From an uncultured Methanomicrobiales archaeon (GTDB lineage Archaea > Halobacteriota > Methanomicrobia > Methanomicrobiales > Methanospirillaceae): DNA of 64,000 bases. Made by a program: the position numbers and the translations under genes. Position 1 is the stretch's first letter, and every line of letters begins with the position of its first letter. The stretch spans positions 62,001 to 126,000 of the forward strand of contig CAIYHQ010000111.1 in the NCBI GenBank assembly GCA_903926075.1, read 5' to 3'. Positions 34,076 to 43,569 of this stretch are shown piece by piece. The notes under the pieces are model-generated. The model had not been told where the DNA came from. It saw nothing but the letters and a program-made list of their open reading frames with translations, and ran no database searches.

Positions 34076-35914
34076 TTATCCTATATCTGCATAAGCAATC
34101 TTTTTAACAAGTCCCCTAAGGACTTCTTCCCGCATACCTTCAACAAATTTAATGCTCCCAACAACAAGATGGCCTCCCCCCGATATTCCACCACCTGGAA
34201 TTTCATCCCGAAGTTCCCTGACCATCTTTGGAATATTCATAAGGACGCCTCGTGAACGGAGTACTGCAAAGTCCGGACCAAATCCTATAGTTACTATTGA
34301 TTTTCCCGGATTGTTTCTACAAAGTCTGTCATGCACTTCACCTGACGTTTTCCCAGGAGGTGGAAAGGTGAATTTATGTGCATGGATCTCTACATCGAGA
34401 AGGAACAAAAGTGCACCGTTTGAAAGTTCCTGATCACGCAGGTGCGGCATTGATGCATTCATCTGGTCTTCTATTGCATGGTTTGCTTCTTCAACAAGAA
34501 GAGAAATTATCCGGTTGTGTCGGTCAGGTGTTCCGGTAATACCAAGCATCTCTTTTACAATCTCACGGCCATCGTTAAAACGAAGCCAGAACTGTTCGTA
34601 ATCGAGGGCAAGCGCAATATCCCTGCAATGGTCCTCACTATATATCTCTTCCACAAGTTCAAGATAGAGAGTCCGTTCTTTTGCCTCGCTTCTGTCAGCA
34701 ACCCCTGCAACAGCAGGAAGGTGCTCAATAAGAGAACTAATCTTGGGATTTACAAGCCTTGCAACTTCAGTTCCTAGCATCCCTGCAGTAATCCCGAAAT
34801 CTCCTCCGACATGATATGGATTTACATGTGCTTTGAGATACTGATCGACAATTGCGTCAGGGTGATGATGGTCGATAACAACTATCGGCAACTCATAAAT
34901 CTCTGCTACTTTCAAAGATGGCAGGTCCTCTTCAGTTGACCCATTGTCAGTAAGGAGAATCAGCGGCAGTTTCTGGCCAAACCTGGCATGGTCCTTCAGG
35001 GCAAAATCAAGGTCTCTTGTAATGTCCTCAATTTCATAGAACGGGGCTTTCGAGGGAGAACGTTTGTAGAGGAAATATTCTGAATCAAAATCTCCACCGG
35101 ATTCTCTGATGAGAGACGTGATCGCTATTTCAAGGGCAATAGCTGAACATATACCATCGGCATCGGCATGGTGCCGGAGAATAATTGGTTGAGCTGTAAA
35201 TACTGCTTTTCTTATTATCCTTGCAACTTTCATCATCTCTGGCCGAAGTTTTCGTAAAACTTCACTCTCGATAAGAAGCGGGACCTCGACGGGTTCTGCA
35301 CGGATTTCAAGCGAACGTTCTATTCTTTCTTTTACTTCCGAAGCCTCGTCACCAGTAAGAACAATTAACGAATCAACCTCTATCTGAAGATCCCGGTTCC
35401 GCTGCATCACTTCACCGACAATCCGGACTAAATGTCCCACCTCAGCTTCAGGGTATGCACGTACTCCAGCCTCAATAAAAGCGGCTGCGTTTTCAGTACC
35501 TGTCGCGTCAACAATTGTAAAGATGGTTGGTCCGCTTGTCTGCTTGACCTGTGCCACTTCTCCTTCAATTTGTACTGTCTTTCCTATCTTTTCTCCAAGG
35601 TCTGATAACTGAACCGCGTGAGAACGTTTTTGCACACTCTCAATAGTATAATCAGTTGCTATAATTTCTTCAAGATCAAGATTTCCATTGTTGCGTATTG
35701 TATTGACCCTGACAAGAACAGGGTCCTTTTCATTATGTTCATTTTTAATATTCGTCTTGTGAACAAGCCCTTTTATCCTGTCGTTCAATTGCACAAACAT
35801 TCCAAAGTTTGCAAATCCCTGAACTTTTCCTGCGTATGTCTTTCCCTCTACAACTTCACCAAGGTCGCACCCGGCACTTAGCCGGTAGACCACTAACGCG
35901 TTATCCATATTCAT
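34076..35914 (-). CDS. DHH family phosphoesterase with S1 and OB domains (archaeal RecJ/GAN-related)
   Basis: A 612-residue nuclease-like protein. An S1 domain (about 15-75: GKVQGFANFGMFVQLNDRIKG) and an OB-fold (about 108-185) precede the DHH domain, whose metal motifs are LRHHADADGICSAIAL, LTDNGSTEEDL and VVIDHHHPDAIV. The C-terminal DHHA1 domain has GGGISGGGHLVVGSIKF. All catalytic residues appear intact. Archaeal relatives act as single-strand-specific nucleases and GAN/Cdc45 partners of GINS; which this is cannot be told here. A 15-bp palindrome lies upstream at 36004-36018. Confidence 0.85.
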   Translation of the reverse strand: MNMDNALVVYRLSAGCDLGEVVEGKTYAGKVQGFANFGMFVQLNDRIKGLVHKTNIKNEHNEKDPVLVRVNTIRNNGNLDLEEIIATDYTIESVQKRSHAVQLSDLGEKIGKTVQIEGEVAQVKQTSGPTIFTIVDATGTENAAAFIEAGVRAYPEAEVGHLVRIVGEVMQRNRDLQIEVDSLIVLTGDEASEVKERIERSLEIRAEPVEVPLLIESEVLRKLRPEMMKVARIIRKAVFTAQPIILRHHADADGICSAIALEIAITSLIRESGGDFDSEYFLYKRSPSKAPFYEIEDITRDLDFALKDHARFGQKLPLILLTDNGSTEEDLPSLKVAEIYELPIVVIDHHHPDAIVDQYLKAHVNPYHVGGDFGITAGMLGTEVARLVNPKISSLIEHLPAVAGVADRSEAKERTLYLELVEEIYSEDHCRDIALALDYEQFWLRFNDGREIVKEMLGITGTPDRHNRIISLLVEEANHAIEDQMNASMPHLRDQELSNGALLFLLDVEIHAHKFTFPPPGKTSGEVHDRLCRNNPGKSIVTIGFGPDFAVLRSRGVLMNIPKMVRELRDEIPGGGISGGGHLVVGSIKFVEGMREEVLRGLVKKIAYADIG

Positions 35915-36003
35915 ACTCCAAAAGTGTCGTCTTTTTCGTTCTCAATCCGAAAAGATATGCTAAAAATCATAATTGATTTCTTAATCAGATTCGTCGCAGA
36001 TTT

Positions 36004-36018
36004 ATAGATTTAATCTAT
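36004..36018. repeat. Perfect 15-bp palindrome upstream of the DHH gene
   Basis: ATAGATTTAATCTAT has 7-bp arms around one T. It lies 90-104 bp upstream of the DHH start and 25-39 bp before the RNase Z stop as numbered. It has the same 7-1-7 geometry as the hxlB palindrome but a different sequence. Confidence 0.35.
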
Positions 36019-36042
36019 CTTATAAAGAGAATAGCTTTTGTA

Positions 36043-36990
36043 TTATGAGTAAGGGATTTCGAGGTAGTCAAGGTCATAGGGAGCCAGAATTTCACCCTCA
36101 TATTCACTTTCCGCTTCCCTTACATGATCAGCAGTCTGGGTATACCTTGAACTTATATGAACAAGAGCCAGTCTTTTAGCCTTTAAAAATCTTCCAACTT
36201 TCCCTGCCTCTGAAGCAGTTGAATGGAAAAATTCTTCTGCGCGGACTTTATCTTTATCGATATATGTGGCATCATGGATCAAAAGGTCTGCCCCGGTTAG
36301 AGATTCCGGTGCTGAGTTGTACATGGGACGTGTGTCTCCGGTATATACTATTTTCCTCCCAGTCCGCATCTCTCCCATAACCTGTTGCGGGAAAATTGTG
36401 ATCTCCTCATCTTCATGCTTTACATTAACTGGTTCCCCTGCCTGAAGACAACTGAATAACGGGCCTATAGGCACTCCGAGGGCTATTGCGGCCTCCCTGT
36501 CAAATTTACCTGGCCTCTTCTCTTCAATTAGAGTATAACCAATTCCAATAATTCTGTGATGGGTTTTGAATGCAGTTACTGAATAACCTGAAAAATTCTC
36601 AGTCCTGCCATCACTCATCTCACGTCCTCTGATTAAAAACCTCAATTTCCCTGATAAAATTCGTATATATTCAACATACTCATGAATCCCCAGTGGTCCG
36701 TAAATTATAAGATCCTCAGTACGACCGTAAAATGACAAAGTCTGGAGAAGACCGAGAATTCCCAAGAAATGATCTGCATGCCAGTGTGTGATGAATATTG
36801 CTTTCACCCGGAAGTTCGTATTGCCGCTCGCTCGCATCATCTGCTGCTGGCTTCCTTCCCCACAATCAAACAGAATGGTTTCAGAACCCCTGCGGATCAT
36901 GACACAAGACGGATTCCGGTTAGGTGTGGGGAGAGAGCCTGCGGTCCCCAGAAAACAGACATTCAGCGTTTCTCCTGATATGTAAAGCAC
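36043..36990 (-). CDS. rnz: Ribonuclease Z
   Basis: Processes tRNA 3' ends. Metallo-beta-lactamase motifs: ITHWHADHFLGILGLLQTLS (zinc His/Asp cluster), GDTRPMYN, DLLIHDATYIDKD and HISSRY. Length is that of archaeal RNase Z. The start is uncertain: GTG 36990 directly abuts AGGAG, whereas CTG 36966 has AGGAG at a 5-nt spacing, overlaps the upstream stop as CTGA and would give M-NVCFLGTAGSLPTPNRNPS, as homologues begin. It is the last gene of a four-gene overlapping minus-strand run. Confidence 0.92.
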   Translation of the reverse strand: MLYISGETLNVCFLGTAGSLPTPNRNPSCVMIRRGSETILFDCGEGSQQQMMRASGNTNFRVKAIFITHWHADHFLGILGLLQTLSFYGRTEDLIIYGPLGIHEYVEYIRILSGKLRFLIRGREMSDGRTENFSGYSVTAFKTHHRIIGIGYTLIEEKRPGKFDREAAIALGVPIGPLFSCLQAGEPVNVKHEDEEITIFPQQVMGEMRTGRKIVYTGDTRPMYNSAPESLTGADLLIHDATYIDKDKVRAEEFFHSTASEAGKVGRFLKAKRLALVHISSRYTQTADHVREAESEYEGEILAPYDLDYLEIPYS

Positions 36991-37751
36991 CTCCTGAAAG
37001 TTTTCAGGCTCATAACTGCTTCTTCAATCGAGCGCCCCTCGATTACAACCCTGCCTTTATAACTGGAAGACACTGCCTTTCCAATATTTCCCCAGTCTAT
37101 CGTTCCATGGCCCAGTGGCAGGTGTTCATCATGTTTTCCATGATTGTCATGTATATGTATGTGCTGAACCGAACCGATGATCTTTTGAAAGTCCCTGATA
37201 AGACCTACTGTGTTTGCGTGTCCAAAATCCAGGGTTATCCCTATACCGGGGATATCCCCGGTCATACCCTGAAGTTCTTCAGGGCGCTGGCAGAGAAATT
37301 CACGGATTCCTATCATATTTTCGAGGCATACAAGGACATTATTTTCTATGGCACAGGAACCTATCTCCTTTAATGCTGTTTTCTGATGCTCCCATACCTT
37401 GTCAGGCATCAATTTTCCAACAGGTGACATATACCCTGGATGAATTGTAACCCGGTCTGTAAAATCACCTGCTTTCTCGACACACAAACAGATCTGTCTA
37501 ACTGATTCTCTCCAGATAGGATAGTTGAGGGTTGAAAGGTTCAGATCTGCATACGGAGCATGGACCGTAATACCCAGTCCTGTACTTGCGATAACTTCCC
37601 TTATCGCATTATATTGCTCAGGCTTGTCGAGTTTATAACGGCCGTCTGCTACAATTTCCCACCCCTCATATCCTGCATCTTCTATACCATATACCCATTC
37701 AATATCTTCCCAGACTTTTGACGATGATGAGAAATAAGGTGAGAGACTCAT
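36963..37751 (-). CDS. Sugar phosphate isomerase/epimerase-like TIM-barrel protein
   Basis: A 262-residue AP-endonuclease-2-type TIM barrel. Metal-site motifs: VHAPYADLNLS, TIHPGYMSP, CLENMIG, ITLDFGHANTVG, HIHIHDNHGKHDEHLPLGHG and VVIEGRS. Family members are isomerases/epimerases or endonuclease IV; the substrate is unknown. It overlaps the UPF0200 kinase gene by 4 bp upstream and touches rnz downstream. Confidence 0.85.
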   Translation of the reverse strand: MSLSPYFSSSSKVWEDIEWVYGIEDAGYEGWEIVADGRYKLDKPEQYNAIREVIASTGLGITVHAPYADLNLSTLNYPIWRESVRQICLCVEKAGDFTDRVTIHPGYMSPVGKLMPDKVWEHQKTALKEIGSCAIENNVLVCLENMIGIREFLCQRPEELQGMTGDIPGIGITLDFGHANTVGLIRDFQKIIGSVQHIHIHDNHGKHDEHLPLGHGTIDWGNIGKAVSSSYKGRVVIEGRSIEEAVMSLKTFRRCFTYQEKR

Positions 37752-38302
37752 GAAACTATCCCCTGTTTGCGAAGGAATTCTCTTGCTTTTTCTTCAAATG
37801 CATTAATACTTCCTGAGTTTTCTATTACAACGTCAGCTGTATTCATCGCATCAGAAAGTCCAAATCCGGCTTCACGATCCTCTCTTGCAACAAGTTCTTC
37901 TTTTGTAAGGGAATCATCAGTTCTGCCACGCGCGAGCAGGCGGTCGAATCTTTCATGGAAAGGGGCCACAACTGCTATAAGGACGAAATCGTGAAAATAT
38001 GAGCGGTACAGGTTTATCTCATCAATCCCCCTGATTCCATCCACGAGAACTATGTGAGAGTTGAAAGATTCAATAATAGGGAGAGTAAGTTTTGCTATCA
38101 CATCCATCCCCTGTTCTTCCCTGAAACGTTTTGCAATGCTCCCCAGGTTATTATCAGTTGATAGAGTTCCAAGTCTGTCTGCCTCGTTTCGGACCACGTC
38201 ACCCATCACAACCACTGGAATTCCTTCATTTCCTGCTATTCGTGAGAACACCCCTTTCCCGCTTGCCGGTAGTCCTATCACACCTATCACCTTCAATTCC
38301 AT
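37748..38302 (-). CDS. UPF0200 family P-loop kinase-like protein
   Basis: About 184 residues. P-loop GLPASGKGVFSR lies near the N-terminus, followed by VVMGDVVRNEA, IVLVDGIRGIDEI and RLLARGRTDDS, as in adenylate-kinase-like nucleotide kinases. The archaeal UPF0200 family has no settled function. ATG 38302 with AAGGTG upstream is preferred over GTG 38317. The first 77 bp, including the P-loop, overlap the end of the NrdG2-like gene in another frame, an unusually long same-strand overlap. Confidence 0.82.
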   Translation of the reverse strand: MELKVIGVIGLPASGKGVFSRIAGNEGIPVVVMGDVVRNEADRLGTLSTDNNLGSIAKRFREEQGMDVIAKLTLPIIESFNSHIVLVDGIRGIDEINLYRSYFHDFVLIAVVAPFHERFDRLLARGRTDDSLTKEELVAREDREAGFGLSDAMNTADVVIENSGSINAFEEKAREFLRKQGIVS

Positions 38303-38978
38303 ATTCACCTTCTTCACGCGATCGAATTCTTACAGGAATATTTAATTTTTTTGCTACATTTCGTAATTCGTCATTACTTAATGGAATTTCTCCAGGTAAT
38401 ACACCCTGCTGAATTACTACAGGTATGCCAGTAACTTGTGCAACTATTTCCTCAATCTCACACTCAAATCCACGAATTGAAGTAATAACCGCCTCTAGTT
38501 CAGGGAGATGGCCCTCATTGTAAGCATCTCTTAAAAGATTGAGCGAGATTTTGACGTCATTACAATAGGATCCTTTCATGAGATTGTTGTATCGGTCCCA
38601 GGTAGTCTTGAGGTCCAGCGAAACATGGTCAATACACCTTTCTTCAATAAGCGCGCGAAGAGTTTCGGGTTGTATTCCATTAGTGTGAACTCCGGTTTGT
38701 AGACCAATAGATTTTGCACGTTTTAAGAGGACCATAAGAGCTTCCGGCTGCATTGTTGGTTCGCCACCCGAAAAAATAACTCCACTCACTACCAAAGAGG
38801 ATGCTTCAATAAGACCATATACAAAATCAATGTCACGGAGGTCTTCCCCTGTCAGAAGTTCACGGTTATGGCAGTAATAACAACGTGCAGGGCACCCCCT
38901 GAAAAAAACAGTACAAACTGCCTTTCCCCGCCAGTCGACTGTACTTATCGAGACAAAACCCCCAAAATTTACCTTCAA
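38226..38978 (-). CDS. Radical SAM activating enzyme, NrdG2-like
   Basis: Probably the activase for anaerobic ribonucleotide reductase. The 250-residue protein has the Fe-S motif RGCPARCYYCHNRELLTG, FSGGEPTMQPE, GVHTNGIQPE and VSLDLKTTWDRYN. It starts with TTG 38978, with AGGAG 8 nt upstream. The last 20 or so residues (after EEGEYGIE) look non-homologous and are read through the start of the UPF0200 gene, as if an original stop were lost. No ribonucleotide reductase gene is in the window, so the partner is inferred. Confidence 0.8.
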   Translation of the reverse strand: MKVNFGGFVSISTVDWRGKAVCTVFFRGCPARCYYCHNRELLTGEDLRDIDFVYGLIEASSLVVSGVIFSGGEPTMQPEALMVLLKRAKSIGLQTGVHTNGIQPETLRALIEERCIDHVSLDLKTTWDRYNNLMKGSYCNDVKISLNLLRDAYNEGHLPELEAVITSIRGFECEIEEIVAQVTGIPVVIQQGVLPGEIPLSNDELRNVAKKLNIPVRIRSREEGEYGIEGDRCDRTTGKRERGVLTNSRK

Positions 38979-39088
38979 GCCGGTACTCCTGCATTTAGTA
39001 TCGGAAGAGTTGTGTAAAAGAACCTATGGAGGAGGTAAAACTAAAATAAAATTGTATAAACGAAAAACAACTTTACTTGTTAAGAGAA

Positions 39089-39114
39089 CAACAAAAATTT
39101 AGTCTTTTTTGTTG
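39089..39114. repeat. Inverted repeat upstream of thiC
   Basis: CAACAAAAA and TTTTTGTTG form perfect 9-bp arms with an 8-bp spacer, 42-67 bp upstream of the thiC start and about 110 bp from the divergent NrdG2-like gene. It is a candidate operator; archaeal thiamine genes can be controlled by the ThiR regulator, but I cannot match this to its motif. Confidence 0.45.
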
Positions 39115-39155
39115 AAACGAGCCTTTATCATCCTTTTCTACCAACATGATAAGGT

Positions 39156-40430
39156 ATGGGTCTTATTGAAGAAGCATTATCCGGAGTCATCACGGAAGAG
39201 ATGAAACAAGTAGCCTGTGACGAAGGGGTAACTGAAGAATTTGTGAGGCGTGGAGTCGCACACGGCCACATAGTTATTCCGGTTTCTCCTTACCGGAAAG
39301 TTAAGATCTGTGGTATCGGAGAGGGATTAAGAACGAAAGTAAACGCATCAATTGGGACCTCCTCTGATATTGTTGATATTGATATGGAAATTGAGAAAGC
39401 CAGGCAGGCTGAACTTGCCGGCGCTGATACCCTGATGGAACTGAGTACTGGTGGTGACTTTGCCTTTATCAGGAAAAGAATTGTTGAGAGTACAAGACTT
39501 TCAGTTGGAAGTGTCCCTTTATATCAGGCTTTTATTGAAGCTGCTAGAAAGGATGGCGCAGTTGTTAACATGAACGAAGACGACCTCTTTCGGATAACCG
39601 AAGAGCAGGCCAGACTCGGTACAAATTTCATGGCTATACATACCGGTATAAACTTTGAAACTTTAAAACGATTGAAAAACCAAGGCCGGCATGGAGGACT
39701 TGTCTCACGAGGGGGGGCGTTTCTTTCGGCATGGATGCTCCATAATGAAAAAGAGAATCCATTATACAGTGAATTTGATTACCTGCTTGAAATTCTGAAA
39801 AAACACGAAGTGACCCTTTCGATGGGTAACGGGATGAGGGCAGGTGCGATACATGATTCAACAGACCGTGCACAGATCCAGGAGCTCATAATCAACTCTG
39901 AACTTGCAGATAAAGCACACGCAGAAGGTGTCCAGACTATTGTTGAGGGGCCAGGCCATGTCCCGATTGATGAGATAGAGACGAATGTTATACTCCAAAA
40001 AAGATTGACAAACCACAAACCATTTTATATGCTTGGTCCAATTGTCACGGACATTGCCCCTGGATACGATGACCGGGTATCAGCGATTGGTGCTTCATTG
40101 GCTTCTGCATATGGGGCGGATTTTATCTGTTATGTGACACCTGCTGAACATCTTGCTCTCCCTACACCCGAAGAAGTCTACGAAGGTGTGATAAGTTCCC
40201 GGATTGCAGCACATGTCGGAGATATGATAAAGCTCAAGAAGCGTGACAAAGACCTGGAAATGGCTCATGCCAGGCGTGAATTAAACTGGGAACGTCAGTA
40301 CAGTGCAGCAATCAACCCGGAAAGAGCGAAAAAAATACGTTCAGAGCGGATGCCGGCAGATAGCGATGCCTGCACAATGTGCGGTGACTTCTGTGCAATA
40401 AAGATAGTAAACAAGTATTTCAGCTTCTAA
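39156..40430 (+). CDS. thiC: Phosphomethylpyrimidine synthase
   Basis: Radical SAM enzyme that turns aminoimidazole ribotide into HMP-phosphate for thiamine. The 424-residue protein shows [80 protein letters not shown] and the C-terminal cluster motif [11 protein letters not shown]. No TPP riboswitch is apparent in the 177-bp leader; an inverted repeat lies there. ThiD is encoded at 7 kb. Confidence 0.96.
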   Translation: MGLIEEALSGVITEEMKQVACDEGVTEEFVRRGVAHGHIVIPVSPYRKVKICGIGEGLRTKVNASIGTSSDIVDIDMEIEKARQAELAGADTLMELSTGGDFAFIRKRIVESTRLSVGSVPLYQAFIEAARKDGAVVNMNEDDLFRITEEQARLGTNFMAIHTGINFETLKRLKNQGRHGGLVSRGGAFLSAWMLHNEKENPLYSEFDYLLEILKKHEVTLSMGNGMRAGAIHDSTDRAQIQELIINSELADKAHAEGVQTIVEGPGHVPIDEIETNVILQKRLTNHKPFYMLGPIVTDIAPGYDDRVSAIGASLASAYGADFICYVTPAEHLALPTPEEVYEGVISSRIAAHVGDMIKLKKRDKDLEMAHARRELNWERQYSAAINPERAKKIRSERMPADSDACTMCGDFCAIKIVNKYFSF

Positions 40431-40448
40431 TGAATTTTTTTGATTTAA

Positions 40449-41045
40449 ATGAATGAATGCGGTCCCCCTTGCCTCCATTCTTCTGTCAATGGGACAAAGG
40501 AAATGATAAGGAACAGGATGAAAGGAACACGTGAGAAGCTTGACCCTGAGCAAAGACTCGCATTATCTAATACTATCTGTTCCGAAATTCTTCGGATCAT
40601 CCCACTTAAGGCTATTACTATGGTATATGCAGCGAAGGGGAATGAAGTTGAGACGGGAGATCTGATTAAAACACTCATTAAAAGGGGATCTAAGGTAGTT
40701 GTGCCTATTATCGAGAAGGAAACCTGTTCACTCAGACTTTCTTATCTTATTGACCCTTGTGACCTTGTAATAAGTACTTTCTCTGTTCCTGAACCGATAG
40801 GAAAAGAAATTACTGCCAATCCTGAAGATCTCAATTTTGTTATTATTCCTGTACTTGCATTTGACAGAGAGGGAAACCGTCTTGGATATGGTGCAGGTTA
40901 TTATGATCGGTTTCTGGGCTCCTGCAAAGAAACCGTGAAAATTGGTGCAGCTTATTCATTTCAGGGAGTTAATCTTCTCCCCTCTGATAATTTTGATATC
41001 AAAATTGATATGGTTGTAACTGAAGAAGGCTGTACAATCTTCTGA
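40449..41045 (+). CDS. 5-formyltetrahydrofolate cyclo-ligase family protein
   Basis: Predicted to convert 5-formyl-tetrahydrofolate or the methanopterin equivalent to the methenyl form using ATP. The C-terminal motif RLGYGAGYYDRFL and the N-terminal RNRMKGTREKLDPEQR mark the family; 198 residues is normal. The start is uncertain: ATG 40449 lacks a clear ribosome-binding site, while ATG 40503 (MIRNRMKG) lies right behind AAAGGAA. It follows thiC after 18 bp. Confidence 0.85.
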   Translation: MNECGPPCLHSSVNGTKEMIRNRMKGTREKLDPEQRLALSNTICSEILRIIPLKAITMVYAAKGNEVETGDLIKTLIKRGSKVVVPIIEKETCSLRLSYLIDPCDLVISTFSVPEPIGKEITANPEDLNFVIIPVLAFDREGNRLGYGAGYYDRFLGSCKETVKIGAAYSFQGVNLLPSDNFDIKIDMVVTEEGCTIF

Positions 41046-41073
41046 AAGATATATAATTGAATAAATTTTTTTC

Positions 41074-41098
41074 AATCGACAAAAATGTCGATTTTTAT
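41074..41098 (+). terminator. Stem-loop with T tract before cdc48
   Basis: AATCGACA AAAA TGTCGATT forms a perfect 8-bp stem with a 4-nt loop and runs into TTTATTA. It lies 29 bp past the cyclo-ligase stop. It is a likely terminator, though being upstream of cdc48 it could also be an operator. Confidence 0.5.
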
Positions 41099-41103
41099 TA
41101 AAC

Positions 41104-41160
41104 CTTATAGTATATTATAAATAATATAAACACTAACCTTGAGTGAATATAGGAGTTATT
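41104..41160 (+). promoter_or_regulatory. Promoter and ribosome-binding site of cdc48
   Basis: An AT-rich TATA region (TATTATAAATAATATAAAC, about 41113-41131) is followed by AGGAG 6 nt before ATG 41161. This spacing decides the start in favour of 41161 over GTG 41143. Confidence 0.5.
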
Positions 41161-43557
41161 ATGTCACAAATTGATTCACTTGAAGTTACTGTAAAAGAGG
41201 CTGCTCGAGACGACGCCGGCAGAGGTCTTGCCCGTATCAGTACAGAAGTGATGAGAAGGCTGGGGCTGGTCAATGGCGAGGTTATCGAGATAGAAGGAAA
41301 GAGGAAGGCTGTTGCGATTGCCTGGCAGGGATTTCCCCAGGATAGCGGCTATTCCATCATCCGGATTGATGGGACAATCCGGAGTAATGCTGGCACTGGA
41401 ATAGATGAACCTGTCCGTATTAGCAAAATTGAAGTTGATTATGCAAAAAAGGTAGTCCTGCAGGCTTTGGAGTCTGATAAGCTCTCAGGGATGGAAGAAT
41501 ATATTAAACGATTATTAAAAGGGCGACCTGTCAGGGAGGGTGAAAACTTTAGAATAGGTGTTTTTGGATATGCATTCAACTACACAATTTTAAAAGTCAC
41601 TCCAAAAAGTGCGGGTATAATCACCGATGATACAATTATAGAATTAAAAGAACCTGGGCGGCCTACCGAAGAAGGGGAACGTAAAAAAGAGACTTCGGAT
41701 GTCCATTATGAAGACATCGGAGGACTCGGGAGAGAACTTGAACTGGTCCGTGAGATGATCGAATTACCTCTCCGTCACCCGGAAATCTTTCAAAAACTTG
41801 GAATTGAACCACCAAAAGGAGTATTACTCTATGGTCCCCCCGGGACAGGAAAAACTCTAATCGCAAAAGCGGTTGCAAACGAAGTTCAGGCCCATTTTAT
41901 AACGATATCTGGCCCTGAAATTATGAGCAAGTACTATGGAGAGAGCGAGGGAAAGCTCAGGGAACTATTTGAGGAAGCCCAGGAGAATGCTCCGACGGTA
42001 ATATTTATTGACGAGATTGACTCTATCGCCCCAAAAAGGGAAGAGACAAAAGGTGAAGTTGAAAGACGTGTTGTCGCCCAGCTCCTGTCCCTTATGGACG
42101 GTTTAAAAGCCAGAGGACAGGTGATAGTAATCGCCGCAACAAACATCCCTGATTCAATCGACCCGGCACTCAGGCGGGGAGGAAGGTTTGACCGTGAGAT
42201 AGAAGTGGGAATCCCTGATAAAAAAGGCCGCCACGAGATATTTCAGGTTCACACAAGAAATGTTCCGCTTGCGGAAGGTGTAGACATAGGAACATTTGCA
42301 GATAATACCCATGGGTTTGTCGGTGCTGACATAGCTCTCCTTGTAAAAGAGGCTGCAATGCGTGCACTACGGAGGTTAATTCCTCAGATAAAACTTGAAG
42401 AAGAGGAAATTCCTGCCGAAGTTCTGAACGCATTAAAAGTAACAACCAAGGACCTTGAAGAAGCGAGAAAGAATGTTGAACCGTCTGCGATGCGCGAAGT
42501 ACTCGTGGAAGTTCCTGACATAAAATGGAATGATGTAGGAGGGCTCGATGCAGTAAAAAAGGAACTACAGGAAGCGGTTGAATGGCCTTTAAAGTACCCG
42601 TATGTTTATGAGCAGATCGGGACGAAACCTCCAAAGGGGATTCTCCTCTTTGGACCACCAGGTACCGGAAAGACACTTCTTGCCAAAGCTGTTGCAAATG
42701 AGAGCGAATGTAACTTCATATCTGTAAAAGGTCCTGAACTTCTATCCAAGTGGGTTGGAGAATCCGAGAAAGGAGTGAGGGAAATATTCAGAAAAGCCCG
42801 CCAGGCATCACCTTCAATCATTTTCTTTGACGAGGTCGATGCGCTTGTCCCGAAACGTGGTTCGTATATGGGCTCATCTCATGTTACAGAGAGTGTAGTC
42901 TCACAGATTCTTACAGAACTGGACGGTCTGGAAGAGCTAAAGAACGTCACTGTAATCGCTGCAACAAATCGTCCCGACATGCTTGACCCTGCGCTCACAA
43001 GGCCGGGACGAATAGAGCGCCATATTTATGTCCCACCACCAGACGAAGAGGGCAGAAAGAAGATCTTCGAGGTTTATCTAAAAAACGCTGAGGCAATTCT
43101 TGCAAGCGATATCAGTATTCCTGACCTCGTTAAAGAGACAAGTTCCGGGTATGTCGGCGCCGATATTGAGGCTCTGGTCCGCGAAGCTAAAATTTTTGCA
43201 ATCCGTGATTTCATCGGATTCATGGCAAAGAAGAGTGACCAGGAGAGAATTGATGCGGTTAAAAACATAAGGATAACAAAGAAGCACTTTCAATCAGCCA
43301 TTAAAAAGGTAAAAGGCTCGCTCGATAGAGATACCCTTGAAGCGTCCGAACAACAGGCCTGGGAAATGCTCTGGAATGACGAAGAGCGGAAAACACTTGA
43401 GAATGCTGCATCGGTTATAAAAAGGGCAGAATTATGGAACAAAGAGGAGAAGAAAGCTGAAGAGCTCAGAACACTTACCTTTATCAGGCAGGAGAAAGAT
43501 TTCTCTGAGATAAAGCGGTTGACAAAGGAGCTTGAAGCTACCATAAGTCAACAGTAA
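41161..43557 (+). CDS. Cdc48/VAT AAA+ ATPase (p97 family)
   Basis: Hexameric unfoldase that feeds substrates to the proteasome. The 798-residue protein has an N-domain (about 1-180; double-psi barrel with [20 protein letters not shown]) and two AAA domains. D1 has [17 protein letters not shown], Walker [17 protein letters not shown] and [22 protein letters not shown]2 has [33 protein letters not shown] and [17 protein letters not shown]. Both ATPase sites are intact. An Hsp20 gene follows after 12 bp in the same direction. Confidence 0.97.
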   Translation: MSQIDSLEVTVKEAARDDAGRGLARISTEVMRRLGLVNGEVIEIEGKRKAVAIAWQGFPQDSGYSIIRIDGTIRSNAGTGIDEPVRISKIEVDYAKKVVLQALESDKLSGMEEYIKRLLKGRPVREGENFRIGVFGYAFNYTILKVTPKSAGIITDDTIIELKEPGRPTEEGERKKETSDVHYEDIGGLGRELELVREMIELPLRHPEIFQKLGIEPPKGVLLYGPPGTGKTLIAKAVANEVQAHFITISGPEIMSKYYGESEGKLRELFEEAQENAPTVIFIDEIDSIAPKREETKGEVERRVVAQLLSLMDGLKARGQVIVIAATNIPDSIDPALRRGGRFDREIEVGIPDKKGRHEIFQVHTRNVPLAEGVDIGTFADNTHGFVGADIALLVKEAAMRALRRLIPQIKLEEEEIPAEVLNALKVTTKDLEEARKNVEPSAMREVLVEVPDIKWNDVGGLDAVKKELQEAVEWPLKYPYVYEQIGTKPPKGILLFGPPGTGKTLLAKAVANESECNFISVKGPELLSKWVGESEKGVREIFRKARQASPSIIFFDEVDALVPKRGSYMGSSHVTESVVSQILTELDGLEELKNVTVIAATNRPDMLDPALTRPGRIERHIYVPPPDEEGRKKIFEVYLKNAEAILASDISIPDLVKETSSGYVGADIEALVREAKIFAIRDFIGFMAKKSDQERIDAVKNIRITKKHFQSAIKKVKGSLDRDTLEASEQQAWEMLWNDEERKTLENAASVIKRAELWNKEEKKAEELRTLTFIRQEKDFSEIKRLTKELEATISQQ

Positions 43558-43569
43558 GAGGCTTAACCA

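Noticed and set aside
36924-37373. 149-residue plus-strand ORF
   Set aside because: It lies wholly antisense to the rnz and TIM-barrel genes, which have clear family motifs; no coherent domain in the plus frame.
39000-39155. TPP riboswitch upstream of thiC
   Set aside because: The conserved THI-box motifs were not found; only an inverted repeat is present.
42170-42697. 175-residue minus-strand ORF, Leu/Gln/His-rich
   Set aside because: Antisense to the cdc48 ATPase domains; composition reflects codon positions of the real gene.
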